Source of the DNA: Venturia oleaginea
Lineage: Eukaryota > Ascomycota > Dothideomycetes > Venturiales > Venturiaceae
Direction: 5' to 3'
DNA: 64,000 nt
Assembly: GCA_013176395.1 (NCBI GenBank)
Contig: JABMLP010000003.1
Location: 1,364,001-1,428,000 of the forward strand
Part shown: positions 33,444 to 45,607 of the stretch, piece after piece
How the letters are laid out: every line of letters begins with the position of its first letter
Position numbering within the stretch: position 1 is the first letter of the stretch
Notes under the pieces: model-generated
Told to the model about the DNA's origin: nothing
Database searches by the model: none
What the model saw: only the letters and a program-made list of their open reading frames with translations
Made by a program: the position numbers and the translations under genes

Positions 33444-35762
33444 TCACAATTTCGTGCTCTTGTGACCTGCGTCCTGCGTCGCCTCTTTCAACAGGTTTCC
33501 AGCAACACCATCGTCGCCCCATTTCGGCAGGCCTACTCTAGGGTTGATCCAATCGAGCACGACCTTGTGCCAAAGCAAACTGTTCTCCACCTTAAGAACC
33601 CAGTGGTTTTCATCTGGAAATGTCAGGAACTTGCTGTCTACTCCCTTGACCTGCAGGACATTAAAAGCGCTGAGTCCCTCACTGACGGTCAATCGATAAT
33701 CCTTTTCAGAATGGATGATTAAGTGGGGTGTTTCCCAGTTCTTAGAGAAGCGGGAAGGATCCCACTGGTCCCAGCTCTTCTCTTCATCCCACAATTTGCC
33801 GCCGAATTCATGAAATGGGAAGTACAATTCTTCAGAGGCGAGTTGGCCGGTCATGCTAAAGACTCCATCGTGGGTCACTAATGCTTTGAATTTGCGACCA
33901 AGAGGTTGGCCTTGGATCCAATTAACCATGTAGCCTCCATAAGATGCTCCTAAAGCCACAGCGCGATCAGTATCGACGAAGTCGAATTCTTTCTCTATGT
34001 AATCGAATGCTTTGACGAGATCCTCGTATGGTAGGCCTCCCCATTGATTTTTGATGGCGTCAGTAAGACTTTGTCCATAGCCTGTGGACCCTGTCGGGTT
34101 CTGCAACACTTGTTAATGGTTATCAATTTGTCCGATGAAGGAGAGACTTACAGGGGCTACAACAACGTAACCCTGTTCTGCATAGACAGCTGGATTCCAT
34201 CGCGTACTCCAACTGTCTTCCCAAGCCCCCTGAGGACCACCATGAATTAAGAAAGCCAAAGGGTATTTTTCTCCCTTCTTGAAGTTGGAAGGCTTGATCA
34301 CCCAAGCATGGTTCTTGACTTGCGCGCCCCAGTACCAGATCTCATCGACCTGATTTCGTGACAGTCCAAATGCTGAGCCCTCCTTTGAGCTTGAGGAGAT
34401 AAGCTTAGGCCCAGATGCAATTGTAGCTTCAGACGAAGCATCGAGGAGGTAGAATGCACTGTTATCAATGATGCTTGATCCAGAAATGAAAATCGAGCCA
34501 TTTGAGAGAACGCTAAACCCAGATGAGCTCCCACCAGTGAAGATTTTCGAAGGTGTGTTTTGAGCTGAAATCGTGTCTGATGGTGTCGAGAAGATACACC
34601 CACGGCCGTGCTCTTCTGCTTGAAGATACAAGGTCTTTGCGTCTTTGCTCCAAGCGATGGTAGATGGACTCCGATCCCATTTGCCCTTGCCGTCTTCAGA
34701 GGTGAAGAAGTGCTCAATCCACTGTGGACGTTTGACATCTGGAATCACAAAGAGATGGTTCTTGTCACTTTCGTAACCATCTTCTCGCATCGAAGTGAAC
34801 GCAAGTGAGTTTCCATCTGGCGAGAAAGTAGGACCGGTGGTTGCGCCCTCGAAACCAGTAATGGTGACTTTGAACGCCTTGCCAAGCGCGAAGTTAGAAG
34901 AATCTGAACGAGGCAGTATGTACAGGTTTTGCTTTGTGTGAGTGGCAGGATTGAGCTCGGGATCTTTCGATACGAAGGCGATGCCACTGGTGCTGATATC
35001 AAAGTGATCAGTGCCTCCGAAAGGTGCGACTGGCGTTTCGAGATCTGAATCGTCGAGTGCGTTGGTAAGTTTAGACAGAGAATATTTGCCGCCGCTCGTC
35101 GAGTTTCCGGAGGTTGCACTCAAAGTACCGTACCACAGTGAGCTTCGCTGGGGTGTGCTCCAAGTGTCCCAGTGCCTGACGAATAGAGAACTATAGACAC
35201 GGCCAGTTGTATGCTTGGTTGGTGCTTTCTCAGAGTTGAATAGAGTTCCATCAGGGGACGTTGGGGCCGATACCACAAAAGCATACGTGTCTTTGTCGAG
35301 CGACTTTACCTTTACGTTCGAAACTGAAGAATCGATGGTTCCAGCAGTGTATTTGCTAAGCTTTTTGTCAGCGATTTCTTATTCTATGCATCTAAACACC
35401 ACTAACGTCTTCTCCCAATCTCCCACTTTTCCTATCGTAATATCCGTCGTTCCATTGTTGCCAGGAACCAACAGAAGCACACTCCCATCATCGTCCATCC
35501 AAGTCGGCTCGCTTGCACCAACAGCCTCAGTTACGACTGTGGACTCTTTAGTCGACGCTTCCAACACCCGGATCTCGCGGTGCCATGCATGCTTCTCCAG
35601 AGAGTACGTCGAGACCTGATAGAGGATTTGTGTGGCATTCGAGTTTGGCACACCAGCAGATCGACGGGGAGCCGTGAGCATCACCTCAGGCGTGAATTTC
35701 AAAGCCTTGACCGTCATGGTGAGAGAAGTGACCAACGTGATGGCTAGACTTGGAGTAAGCAT
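33444..35762 (-). CDS. dpp5: Secreted dipeptidyl-peptidase 5 (DPP5, S9C family; 738 aa, 3 exons)
   Basis: Exons are 35407..35762, 34152..35355 and 33444..34100 (2217 nt). The N-terminus MLTPSLAITLVTSLTMTVKA reads as a signal peptide, so the enzyme is likely extracellular and releases dipeptides from peptides. A beta-propeller region with FSPDGNSLAFTSMREDGYES and related blades occupies roughly residues 60-460, with N-glycosylation sequons. The alpha/beta hydrolase domain follows, with FLIHGGPQGAW, NPTGSTGYGQ, the nucleophile motif GASYGGYMVNW, HSEKDYRLTVSEG (Asp) and FPDENHWVLK (His), so all three triad residues are present. Length and layout match the fungal DPP-V family (about 720 aa). Confidence 0.93.
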
Positions 35763-36546
35763 TTTGGCAGCGTGGTTGGAGGTGGCAAAAACAATATAAA
35801 TTAAAGTGCTTGGTCAAATTGGCTGCATGATGAAACTTATAAAAGGTGGAATAGCGCAAAGAATTGAAAGGATCGCCCAAGAGAGTTGGGTAGAGAAGTA
35901 GCATTGCAGCGCCTAGACATGTAGACCTTCCCTTTATAGATGAGGGCCCCGAGGCTCATCCATACAACAATGGATTCAGCAGTGGAGACGAGTAGTTGGC
36001 ACAAGCAAGCCAAGAAACTACCGCTCTACCAAGCCTTTGATGCCGTGCAATATACAACATAGTGAAGGAACGTCAACAGATTGTACGTACTTTGGAGAGG
36101 CAGTAGCGGACCAGAGCTAACCTAGGAGCGGAAATATAGATAGATTGGCCGTAGTCCTTCGGGATGGAGTCCAGCACCAGACCCTGGAGCTTCGAGATAC
36201 AGAAATACGGGATTGTCTGCGTACGTTGAGGTTGTGAATGTGTTCGAGGTGCAATGATGGGGGTGAAGGCGATCCGGACATGGTACGTCAAAAGAGGCTG
36301 GGGCTGGGAAAGCGGAGAACTTCGAGTCTCACTACTTGAGTTAGCGCCGTTACGAAATTGCTCAATGCGGACAAGGTGGATGTTATGACGGTAATTCGGA
36401 AAGAGGTTGTTGTTCTTGGATGTCTACATAATTCGTCTCGTCCCTCATATCCAGAACCAGATGCTTCTCGCCCCAGAAGGACTATCATCGACCCTAGACT
36501 CCTATGAATGGTAATACATGTCTGAGCAGCCAAGGTAACGCGACAT
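35763..36546. other. Intergenic region between DPP5 and ENV7-like kinase
   Basis: About 780 bp contains the DPP5 promoter and the kinase 3' flank. Minus-strand short frames (36073-36291, 36288-36599) overlap no recognisable domain. Confidence 0.4.
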
Positions 36547-37812
36547 CTATATCCCAGCATCCTCAGGCAAGCCAGCAATGACTCCTTCGAGGGTTTCAAT
36601 CAATTCATCCACATCTGGTCTTTCGCTTGGCTCTAATGTCAAGCATTTCCGCACGACGTCTCTGACTGGATCACTGATAGTCGTCTCTTCACCAGGCTTT
36701 GGCTTCCCTCTCTGTGGTCCCTCATCAGGAAATCTCCAGTCACCACCCAGAACACACATGCTCAAGCTTCCACCTGTCTCGTCTGATCGCGCCTCGAATG
36801 GTGATTTTCCGACGAGACACGCGTAGAGTGTACAGCCTAGAGACCATATGTCTACCTTCGTGTCTATTGTGCTTCCGGTCTTGACATCGAAAAGTTCTGG
36901 GGCACGGTAAGGCATTGTTGAGTGCTCCGCTGCCTGATCCTGAACAGCTAGAGCTTGTGATCGTGAAGTGATAGGTGTAGGCGCAGGCGCAACGGAGCCG
37001 AGATCCATGAGAATGGGAGTGGTTCCGTCGTCTTCTATCATGATGTTTCCTGTGGAATAATTAGCAGGTGAGATTCAAACCTCGTAACCAAGACGTACCG
37101 GGCTTTATGTCTCGGTGAGCATAAGCTCTCTGTTGTCCAGGCGCTACACCATCTTGGCTGGCTGTAATCTCGTCCTCCATGAGTGGCTGCTCGATCTCAT
37201 CATCATCATCGTGAGCCGCGGCCCCAGCAGCTTCACGATCAGCTCTCGAGGCATTCTCTCTTATTGTCCGTGCCTCTTTTACGCTCTTCGCTCCCCCAGG
37301 CCCGCTCTTGACCTTGTAATGATGCATAGCTTTCAATGCTTTGCACACGCCCAGCATCAGGATCATGAGCTGCTTTTCAGGAAATTGTGTATGGTTGACC
37401 AGATTCGCATTGATCATGTCCTGGAGGTTTCCGCGCCTGTAGTATGGCAGAAGAATATACACCGTCTTTGCGCTTTCATCGGAGCGATCGCTTGCTACAC
37501 TATGGTCCACACTGTGTATTATGTTTGGATGCGGCGAAAATAATGCGTATGCTTCGACTTCTTTGAGAGCTAGTGCGACAGATTCTTGACCAAAGGGACA
37601 TCGTATCTTCTTCAGGGCGTATAATTTATGTGACGAAGTGTCCTCGACGAGGTAGACATAGGAGAAACCACCCTAGATCGAGCTTGTCAGCTGGAGGATC
37701 GAGGAATCCTGTGCTTTAACCATACTTCGCCCAGTAATCGCAGAATCTTGAAACTCTTTCCATTTATCTTCAGCTGAGGGGAGCTGGGGAAACAGCTTAG
37801 GCAGTTGCCCAT
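36547..37812 (-). CDS. env7: ENV7/STK16-like NAK-family protein kinase (387 aa, 3 exons)
   Basis: Exons are 37726..37812, 37099..37672 and 36547..37049 (1164 nt). The N-terminus MGNCLSCF offers Gly2 for myristoylation and Cys4/Cys7 for palmitoylation, as in STK16 and vacuolar Env7, so membrane attachment is likely. Kinase motifs in order: LLGEGGFSYVYLVED (glycine loop), YALKKIRCPFGQES (Lys), IDV-like DHSVAS region, AYAHRDIKPGNIM (catalytic loop), LMDLGS (DLG in place of DFG), PYRAPELFD and DIWSLGCTLYACLVGKSPFE. An acidic, lysine-rich insert of about 60 residues sits before the catalytic loop. The start at 37812 was chosen because it gives the acylation motif; upstream ATGs in the same frame encode unconserved sequence. 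Confidence 0.92.
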
Positions 37813-38413
37813 TGAGTATATGAGGTCCAACAGTGCAGAAGCCATCGCGCGCGTTGGAGTGGAAGCTAGAGACCGGCGACTGCGATTCTTGGGATAGAGA
37901 TGTACAGACGATCGATCTCTGGTGAAGAGGTTTTGGGAGGAGAGAAGAAAGGAATTCTCGTTTGGATCAATGACAGGTATTGCGGTATGGTGATAGTACT
38001 TCGAACAACAATGACAGATTGTCAAAGCTCCTGCACCGCCACGCGTGAATATGCAGCAGACATCTATAAATAAATCTAAGGGTTGTGAATCGAAAAGGTA
38101 CCGTTGGATTTAGACCTCCTCTGTCCGATATCGATGGCGATAGATCCTTAGTGAAAGTCTTAACTTTGAACACTGATAAGCAGCCCGATCACTGATACCG
38201 TTTATGCGAAGTGGTGTCAAGTGGATCATAGCTAATGAATGGGTAGAACACCGACGACTCTCTGCGATATGTTCATGATAACTTTCTACGAATTCAACTT
38301 TATACAGTGTAGCCTCTGAGCCTTCAACTTCCGCGTCGCGATGACTCAAAAAGCAAGGGAGCAACCAGGCAAGGCTGAGCCTGATGCCACTTCAATTCCT
38401 CATCATCAAACGT
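37813..38413. other. Intergenic region upstream of the kinase
   Basis: About 600 bp has no recognisable coding sequence. It contains the kinase promoter and the 3' flank of the next minus-strand gene. Confidence 0.4.
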
Positions 38414-39353
38414 TCATACAGATGATCCTGCTGGACCTTTCATTCCCAGAACTCTTCTCTTCGTTTGATTGTCTTCGCCATCTTCCTCCATTGCATCGTC
38501 ACCTGTACTCGAATCCACGGTCCTCTTTCCTGCCGTCTTGACCTCAGCGAATTGCATCCAGTAAGCATCATCATATCCATCGACGTGTGCGCGATATGGT
38601 GGACCGCCTGCCACCCAGCCTTTGATGCCGCCTTCTAGGGTAAAGACCTGAGGATCGGCCATGTTTTCTGGAATGCCTTCTGCTGCGACGCGCTGGGCGC
38701 AGTAATCTTTGAACCAGGCTGCACAGCGCGGGCCACGGCCATTGGATGATCCTGGAAATGTTGTCAGATTCGTTGCGACTTCAACGCGAAGAGATTGATA
38801 AAGCTCGTAAAGAGTGATTCAGAAGCATTGATATCGATTTGCGTTTAAGATGCAAGATGAATAAATAAACAGTGCGGCGATGTCTCCCCCAGGTGGGCAC
38901 TAGTAGTCCCTCAGAAAGCCCATTTTCCGTCGTATGAGCCTCTTCAACTCGCAGTATCTAAGTTCAACGGCGACTTGTATATTCCAACTACAATGACTAG
39001 AAGATTGGCCTCGAGTCTCGTATCTCGCATCGGCTAAGAAAGTAGAAACAACAAGACGTACCACAATAAAACATAACTCTACTTATCACACTTACTCCAT
39101 CTCCATGACAAAGCCTGTAGAGTGCCGCCATGTGGTAAGGGAACGACTGGGCTGGCATGTTCAAAGATCCCCTGATAGTGCCACCCTCATGATCAGTTCG
39201 CCGCACATCGATCAGAAGAGTGCCCGCATTCAGTATGTCTCCTAGAATGTTGAACTGGCGTAGTAGAGTTTCCTTTGAGTACAACGGCGCGGTTGTTGTT
39301 CCGAGGGTTGAGAATTTGTCCCACCAAGGCGCTTCTTCTTCATGCTGAGCCAT
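38414..39353 (-). CDS. Rhodanese-domain protein, YCH1/Arr2-like (209 aa, 2 exons)
   Basis: Exons are 39062..39353 and 38414..38751, separated by a 310-nt intron. The rhodanese fold shows GTLLIDVRRTDHEGGTIRGS and SVISRVMFYCG, continuing across the intron as SSNGRGPRCAAWF. The joined active-site loop is C-G-S-S-N-G-R (C-x5-R), as in fungal Ych1/Acr2-type single-domain rhodaneses. The C-terminal strand is VFTLEGGIKGWVAGG, followed by an acidic/basic tail. The intron splits the active-site loop directly after its Cys-Gly. The substrate (thiosulfate, arsenate or protein phosphate) cannot be told. Confidence 0.88.
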
Positions 39354-39940
39354 GTTGACAAAAAGATAGATGGGATGGTCAGGGTGTTTGGAGGTCACGA
39401 TAGAGTGTCCTCATGGTGGTGCGGCTCCTATTAATAAACGGCTCCGGCCCAAAGTGCCGGGTGAGGTGTGCAGATCCCTTGCTCTCCGACTCTTGATAGG
39501 CTCCCTTCAAACCCATAAGGACAGACAACAGAAGTCGGACGATTGCTTATGTTGTATGGAGTGGAAGTGAGATTCCACTTCTCCTGGCTTTGATATCAAA
39601 CAACATTCTTTCCCAGCCCTCAGCACGCTGCCCTTCATTGCAAATCCACTTGATTACCGTCACATCCCGCGCTCCTTGCTAATACCCTTGCCGTCTTTGA
39701 TTAGTTTGACCGTGGGTACCACTCTGTAGGAAACAAAGCCTGTTAATCAACCATAATCCGCAACTTGGCCTTTCGGGACGCGAGCGGTCTTAAAAGCACT
39801 TCTGCCCGCACTGGTAAGGTCCCTTGGCCATGTACTGCCCCAGATTATTGTTCCTTTGATTCGATTCGATTCAATCAATCAATCTGCTACCTAAACTCGC
39901 GCTGACATTTGGACTCCAAAAAGATCTAGCACCCGCCATT
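39354..39940. promoter_or_regulatory. Divergent promoter region between rhodanese gene and ERO1
   Basis: About 590 bp lies between the two divergent start codons. A CCAATC-like string is absent near ERO1, and repeated GATTCGATTCGATTCAATCAATC occurs at about 39858-39880. I cannot identify a UPR element with confidence. Confidence 0.35.
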
Positions 39941-41886
39941 ATGCGGCATACCGCTGCGCAAGTCTTCTTTCTAGCAGTCTTTTCACTGCTGGGTACGTCG
40001 CATGCGTCAGGTGCCTCTAAATCCTCTCAGAAGGTGAAGGAGAAAGGTCAAAGTCCAAATGTTTGCGCTGTAAGTCCACGTCCAAGGCCATCCACCAACT
40101 TTGCCCCCCTGCGCCACCGAACTCAAACTTCTTCCTCGCAGTATGAACCCAATACCATCGTTGGCGATGCCTGCGCCTCCTACTCTACCCTCGACGACCT
40201 CAATGCTGCGCTGCATCCTTCCCTCCACGCAGTAACCCAGGGTACCGATTTCTTCTCACATTATCGATTAAACCTTTTTGACAAAAAGTGTCCGTTCTGG
40301 TCAGACGAAAATGGCATGTGCGGTAACATAGCATGTGCGGTCAATACTTTGGAAAACGAGGAGGACATACCATTGGCATGGAGGGCGGATGCGTTGGGAA
40401 AATTGGGTGGAAAGAAGGCCGAGCATCCTGGACGGAAATTACAGAAAGAGAGGCCTCCACAAAAACCACTTCAAGGACAGTTGGGCGAGGATGTGGGAGA
40501 GAGCTGTGTGGTGGAATATGACGACGAATGCGATGAGCGAGATTATTGCGTACCCGAGGACGAGAGTGCCGCCAGCAAAGGAGATTATGTCAGTCTGGTG
40601 GATAACCCGGAGCGATTCACTGGATATGCTGGAGCCGGCGCGCAACAAGTGTGGGAGGCAATCTACAGAGAAAATTGCTTCCAGAAGCCAGGACCTGCAG
40701 TCGAGGACAAGACGGGATCATCTGCACCCTTTGGCTTCAGCAACCCGCTCCAGGCTGGCGCTGCCCAGGACCTCAAAAATGTGATTAAGAAGCATGAGCA
40801 AAGTCAGGGCATACAACAAGCAATTGCGAGAGGATCGGGTGTGACGCCCGTGGACGAGCTTGACTTCGATGATGAGTGTGTCGAGAAGCGCGTGTTTTAT
40901 CGCCTCGTCAGTGGTATGCATGCCTCAATCAGCACTCATCTTTGCTGGGATTATTTTAATCAGTCGACTGGATTGTGGTATCCTAATACCACATGCTACA
41001 AGCAGCGTCTACACGATCATCCAGAGCGCATCTCCAACATCTATTTCAACTACGCCCTCCTAGTTCGAGCGGTCGGCAAACTTCGAGGACATTTGCCGGA
41101 TTATACGTTCTGCTCCGCTGATCCTGATCAAGATAGATTGACAAAAGATCTCTTGAAACAGCTCTCACGGTCTATTGGAGATGGTGGTGATGTCTTCGAT
41201 GAGAGCGTCATGTTCAAATCCCCAGATGCCGCCGGCTTGAAGGAAGACTTCCGCAACCGATTCAGAAATGTCAGTCGCATCATGGACTGCGTTGGATGTG
41301 ACAAATGCCGTCTTTGGGGCAAAGTACAAACGAATGGCTATGGAACAGCATTGAAGATACTTTTCGAGTTTGATGAGAAGAACCCCAAGGACGATCCACC
41401 ATTGCGAAGGACCGAGCTGGTAGCTCTCTTGAACACCCTCGATCGTGTCAGTCATAGCTTGCAGGCCATCGCAGAATTCAAGCGCATGGTTGACGCACAG
41501 GGAGCTTCCGACTCCGGGGCTACAGGCATACCGAAAGAGCTGGATGGCAAAAAGCCCACTAATACCTCTAAAACAGTCTCAGAAGAACGAGACGATGCAC
41601 TGCCACCATATAAGAGGCGGACTGATCCGGATATGACTCTTTCAGAAGTCTTCTGGGACGAATGGGATTTGATCTGGCGTACCTTCAAATACGTTATAAG
41701 GGGCTGGATTGAGTTTCCTGGTAAAGCGTAAGTCCAACTGCTATACACTGCGAAATTCTGGTGACTAATAGTGTTAGTTGGCGTATTATTATTTGGGAAA
41801 TGGGCCGTATGTGGAACTTATTCGTTGGTCTTAATGCTCCAGAGAGGAACTGGGAGTGGAAGTTGCCCAGGCACGATGAGATATAA
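39941..41886 (+). CDS. ero1: ERO1, endoplasmic reticulum thiol oxidase (607 aa, 3 exons)
   Basis: Exons are 39941..40069, 40142..41727 and 41778..41886 (1824 nt). The first intron (40070..40141) has no in-frame stop and a length divisible by three, so unspliced reading looks open, but GTAAGT and the NVCA-YEPNTIV join show it. The N-terminus is a signal peptide (MRHTAAQVFFLAVFSLLGTS). The shuttle disulfide C-x4-C is in NGMCGNIACAV and the active-site C-x2-C-x2-C is in DCVGCDKCRLWGK near residue 425. FAD-binding blocks HASISTHLCWDYFN and VGKLRGHLPDY are present. ERO1 oxidises PDI with FAD and oxygen in the ER lumen. The last exon supplies WRIIIWEMGRMWNLFVGL and a short tail. Unlike yeast Ero1 the tail is short, which may affect ER retention. 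Confidence 0.94.
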
Positions 41887-44322
41887 GATCGGTGCACGTT
41901 ATTGTATTATACACAGACACGTACAGATTGGTGTCTTTTGGGATTCGAGCGATATACTCTGCATTCATGGCGCTCTCTGGGTTGGCTTAGTCTGTCACGG
42001 CCAAGTATGATACTCGTTTTCAAGCGCTGGCGATCAGGCTTTTCCCACACGTAATAACTCTCTGTGTATCCGGTAAGATAACGAGTTTCGACAAAATTGA
42101 CTTCAAAGCGATTTTCTTCCACCAGGGACTTCTCCAGGATCACGAGCTGACGGCCGTTTAAGCAACATCTCTTCCATTGACCCAGCGTGGCCGTCGATAG
42201 GCTCCCAGAAATGTATGCGATGTCGACATGGAGTGCAAAGTGCACTACGCGAATGATTGCTTGCACAATCAGATCCCTTGAAATCCGGGGCGATACTACA
42301 ATTTTTAAAAAATAATTAATTGGCAGCCTGGGAGAAGTTCGAGACTTTTCGATGTCGATCTTCATCTGATTGGATTCCATTCAGGTTGAATATATAGCTG
42401 TAAGGCAATGGGATACACACTGAATCAGCCAGCCCAGTTTGCCTGCATAAAAGAACATACATAGGATTCCTTGACTCTGAAAGGCGAGCCGAGAGAACAG
42501 CAGACGTCCAATATATATTGCCTACCAAACAGCATTTTCGCACTTGGACTGCTCTAGCAATCGGAAGAAAGGCTTTGTCAATCTCAGTAGTAATAAGGAG
42601 CATTACTTAATATTAGAGATTCTTAAAAAAGATACTTCGAAATAGCTAGCGTAGGCTGATTATAACCTCTACTAGAAAGGTTCTTTAACTCCCTCTAGTT
42701 ACTTGGATTCCGTTAATTGTAGTAAGCTTTCTTTCCTATTTCTAACCAATGTTTCTACTTACCTAAGTAATCCAATTAGCTGGGGTCTAATACGCCATCT
42801 AAAAATTATTCGCTCGCGCTGGGGTCTTGTTTGGTGTCTTGCTCCTTGTTCCTTTTGTTCGAGGGAGGGGGGTGCTTGTTGGCTATGAGCATCTAGATTG
42901 TTAAATGGAGCTGTCGAATTGTCGAGGTGATGTGGTTGTTCTTGTTCGATTTGCTGTTTACTGCGTCGAACTGGGTTCTTTCGCGAGGAAACGATTGATA
43001 GGTTGCTTGGAGTGAAATCAATTGGCTGGTTATTTTGGTGGATGTTGGTACGGTTCTGCATGTGTTGAGCGGAGGTCAGTGCAGGTGGTGCGTTTGCGTT
43101 GGGTTTGCATGGAACGGACATTGTGATTGATATTGTACGCCGTGAATATGGTTTTACACCGGCTAAAGGTTTTGCTTGCTGTGAGTGGCTGCTCTTTGTT
43201 AACTTTCTTCTCTTGTCCTCGATTCACTAATAGTTCGAGCGTCTTATGTTGGGTAGATTGATGATATCCGTACTGTCTGCGCTTGTTTACTGATATCTTT
43301 CTTGTAACTTTGTCAAAATATTGTATACTCAGATCTCGTGTTCCAGCAATCGGGGCGAATAGTCTGTGCCAGCATGGCCAGCAGTCTCTCGGTGGCACTC
43401 GTCCTCTTCGCTGAACACTTGTGCCTGGAGCGAGGTTGGTCTTCTCCGTCACACCGCCTGGTCACCACCTTGCCGGCTGTTCCACCGAGTGGTCAGATTC
43501 CGAATGTTTCTTTCTGGTGAATGAGTCGATGGCAATGGCTGTGCGTTGAAAAAGGCTTCAAGTCTATGGTAGAACGTGAAAGCCCATGCGGTTTCTGGGT
43601 AGCTACTGCTGATGAGCTTTTTCTTCGTTGACGTCTTTGACCTTTCGTGCTTTGAGCGTGGCTGGAATGTGGAAGGTGAGATTAGAAAGTTACCTTGTTT
43701 GGCAAGTTTTGATGTGAATAAGACGAGCTTATTATCCTGCAGCTTGGGTTTTATGGCGGGTTTCAGAAAGCCAGTCCACGACTTCGTCTTTCGCCTTTGT
43801 TTTGGCGTGGTTTAGTGGCTAATCAATCGAATTCCGTCGATTTTTGGCTGGGTTGGATTGATTAGAATTCAAGGCCTCTAATTAGCCAAAATCGATTCGC
43901 CGCTTTGATTTCAATCAATCCAATCAATCTAAGATTTTGAAGTATAATCTCTTTTTTCCAATCAGATCCAGCTCGTACACCTCGCCTTAGGGCGTGTACG
44001 AGAAATTGGACGGATGGGTTGGGGTCGAGACGTAAGGCGCTTATTTTCAATCCATTCAACCAATGTTAAGGTACAGGAATGATTTAGATAGGTTAGGAAA
44101 TCCGAGGTGGTTTTACGGCCAATCCATCGAATCTCGACGGTTTTTAGCTAGGATCGATTTGTTCGATGGGTTAGCTAATCCGGATCTCCAATTGGCTAGA
44201 TTTGGATAGCCGCGCTAAGTTCAATTAATCGAACTAATCTAGGATTGTGAGGCAGATTCTCTTTATTTTAACTCACCTAGCTCGTACAAGTAGCCTACTC
44301 GTAGATAGATTGACTGAAAAAT
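41887..44322. other. Gene-poor, AT-rich transposon-relic DNA
   Basis: After ERO1 the sequence changes to AT-rich DNA with many short stop-filled frames and low-complexity strings (for example around 42580-42750). No domain is recognisable in any frame. A pair of diverged repeats lies at 43805-44300. Confidence 0.5.
43805..44300. repeat. Two diverged direct copies of a roughly 190-bp sequence
   Basis: 43805-44000 and 44105-44300 align along their length with many differences. Shared landmarks are GGTTT..AATC.ATCGAATTCCG/CTCGACGGTTTTTAGCT, TCTAATTAGCCAAAATCGATT against TCCAATTGGCTAGATTTGGAT, and AATCTAAGATTTTGAAG against AATCTAGGATTGTGAGG, each ending in CAGCTCGTAC or TAGCTCGTAC. The differences are largely C/T and G/A, as expected of old repeat copies hit by transitions. 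Confidence 0.55.
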
Positions 44323-44801
44323 TGTTACGGATACTGTCACGTGGACATGTATTCAATGGTATTTGGTTGTGATGTATTTGACTGCATTCATATGCATTCA
44401 AATACGCACCAGCCTGTTTCTTTATGAATGGTTGAATGTCACACAGGATCGATCCTAGGGATTACGTGTTGGCTCAAGGCTCAGGTCATGAGCCATGAGC
44501 AGGTCAGCTCAAGAGTCAACCTCTGAGCCATGAGCCATCTGGCTCATGCATTAGGCTTCGAGCCTGATGGGAGGATTTCCTATATTATGGACGAGACTCT
44601 GCTCCCTCGGTGTCTCATATCTTCAGTCTCTAGTTACTTCGCTGTTGCTTTTAGTTACTTAGCACAATTCACGACTCTTATATCTTGCAAGCTTCGCTTC
44701 ACTTATTTGATACGATATTGTCGCCCCGGACCACTTGAACCCTACTGTACGGATTAGCCAAATCCAGCTAGATTACTTTGAGTCATAGCCTCTGCGTAAC
44801 A
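44323..44801. mobile_element. Solo LTR-like element (479 bp)
   Basis: The segment begins TGTTACGG and ends GCGTAACA, a 7-bp terminal inverted repeat (TGTTACG/CGTAACA) of LTR type. Its 3' half (about 44580-44801) is about 90% the same as 61064-61288, including GGACGAGACTCTGCTCCCTC and TACGGATTAGCCAAATCCAG. The 5' half is rich in short GAGCC/GGCTC inverted words. No coding sequence lies inside and no matching 5-bp target duplication is seen, so it may be an old solo LTR with altered flanks. Confidence 0.65.
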
Positions 44802-45607
44802 AGCTCTCGCAATAATCACTCAGTCAGTCGGTTAAAAACGTGCGAATGTCCTCCTTGATCCACAAACAACAATACCTTATTTCTCAGAAAGCGAGTCAAG
44901 TCGACTTGCAGTTTGTCCTCGTTAACTTCGAGAGCACAAAACATGTCCTAGGTTGTTAGTACACAGCGTAGTGTATTCTAGGCGTACACATGGGGGTAGA
45001 TACTTTGGCCGGGAAAACTCCTATTTATAAAAACACCAAGTGTGTACGCGATTGTCGGCAGCACAATAGATCCGAGATTGCAATTTGAAGGTGCAACACG
45101 GGGACATTTACTTACGGAATTACAATACCATATGAAGTGTGCGGAGGTGTTTTACGAGAAGTATATGCTAGTGTCTATCTGGTGGAGCAAGGGCCTCGTC
45201 CGACCAAGCGACAACAACAACACGGCGATCTCGCATATCGCACGACTTCTGAGCCCTCTGAGGCTCGTCTTGTATCTAGATTCCCACCCGCCTACACCCT
45301 GTAGTCAACGTCTTATACGTGCGGGCAGTAGGGCACCTCATTTGCCTTCAATCGAGAAGCAATTGAGCCGTGGGCATGCCATCCTGAGACCTACCCCGTG
45401 GCTGAAGCCCCGGGGCTCAATGGCTTGCTCGCTCATAATGAAAATTCACGTGCCCTGGCCTGCGTCCGGCCAATCAACAGATAAACGTGCCAGATGACCG
45501 TGATCCGAAGGCGTTGCGAGATGGAGATAGATGTACATATATAGCTACGGAATACCACTGAATTCCTGCCATCCATCTAAACGCCTCAACTTCCCGTCTC
45601 CTCCATT
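44802..45607. other. Intergenic sequence before the small secreted protein gene
   Basis: About 800 bp. An open frame at 45042-45497 (151 codons) has no recognisable domain, no signal peptide and no intron signals, so it is not called as a gene. ACATATATAGC near 45534 could be a TATA element for the next gene, about 70 nt before its start. Confidence 0.4.

Noticed and set aside
45042..45497. 151-codon plus-strand open frame
   Set aside because: No signal peptide, domain or splice-consistent extension; it lies in repeat-relic DNA.
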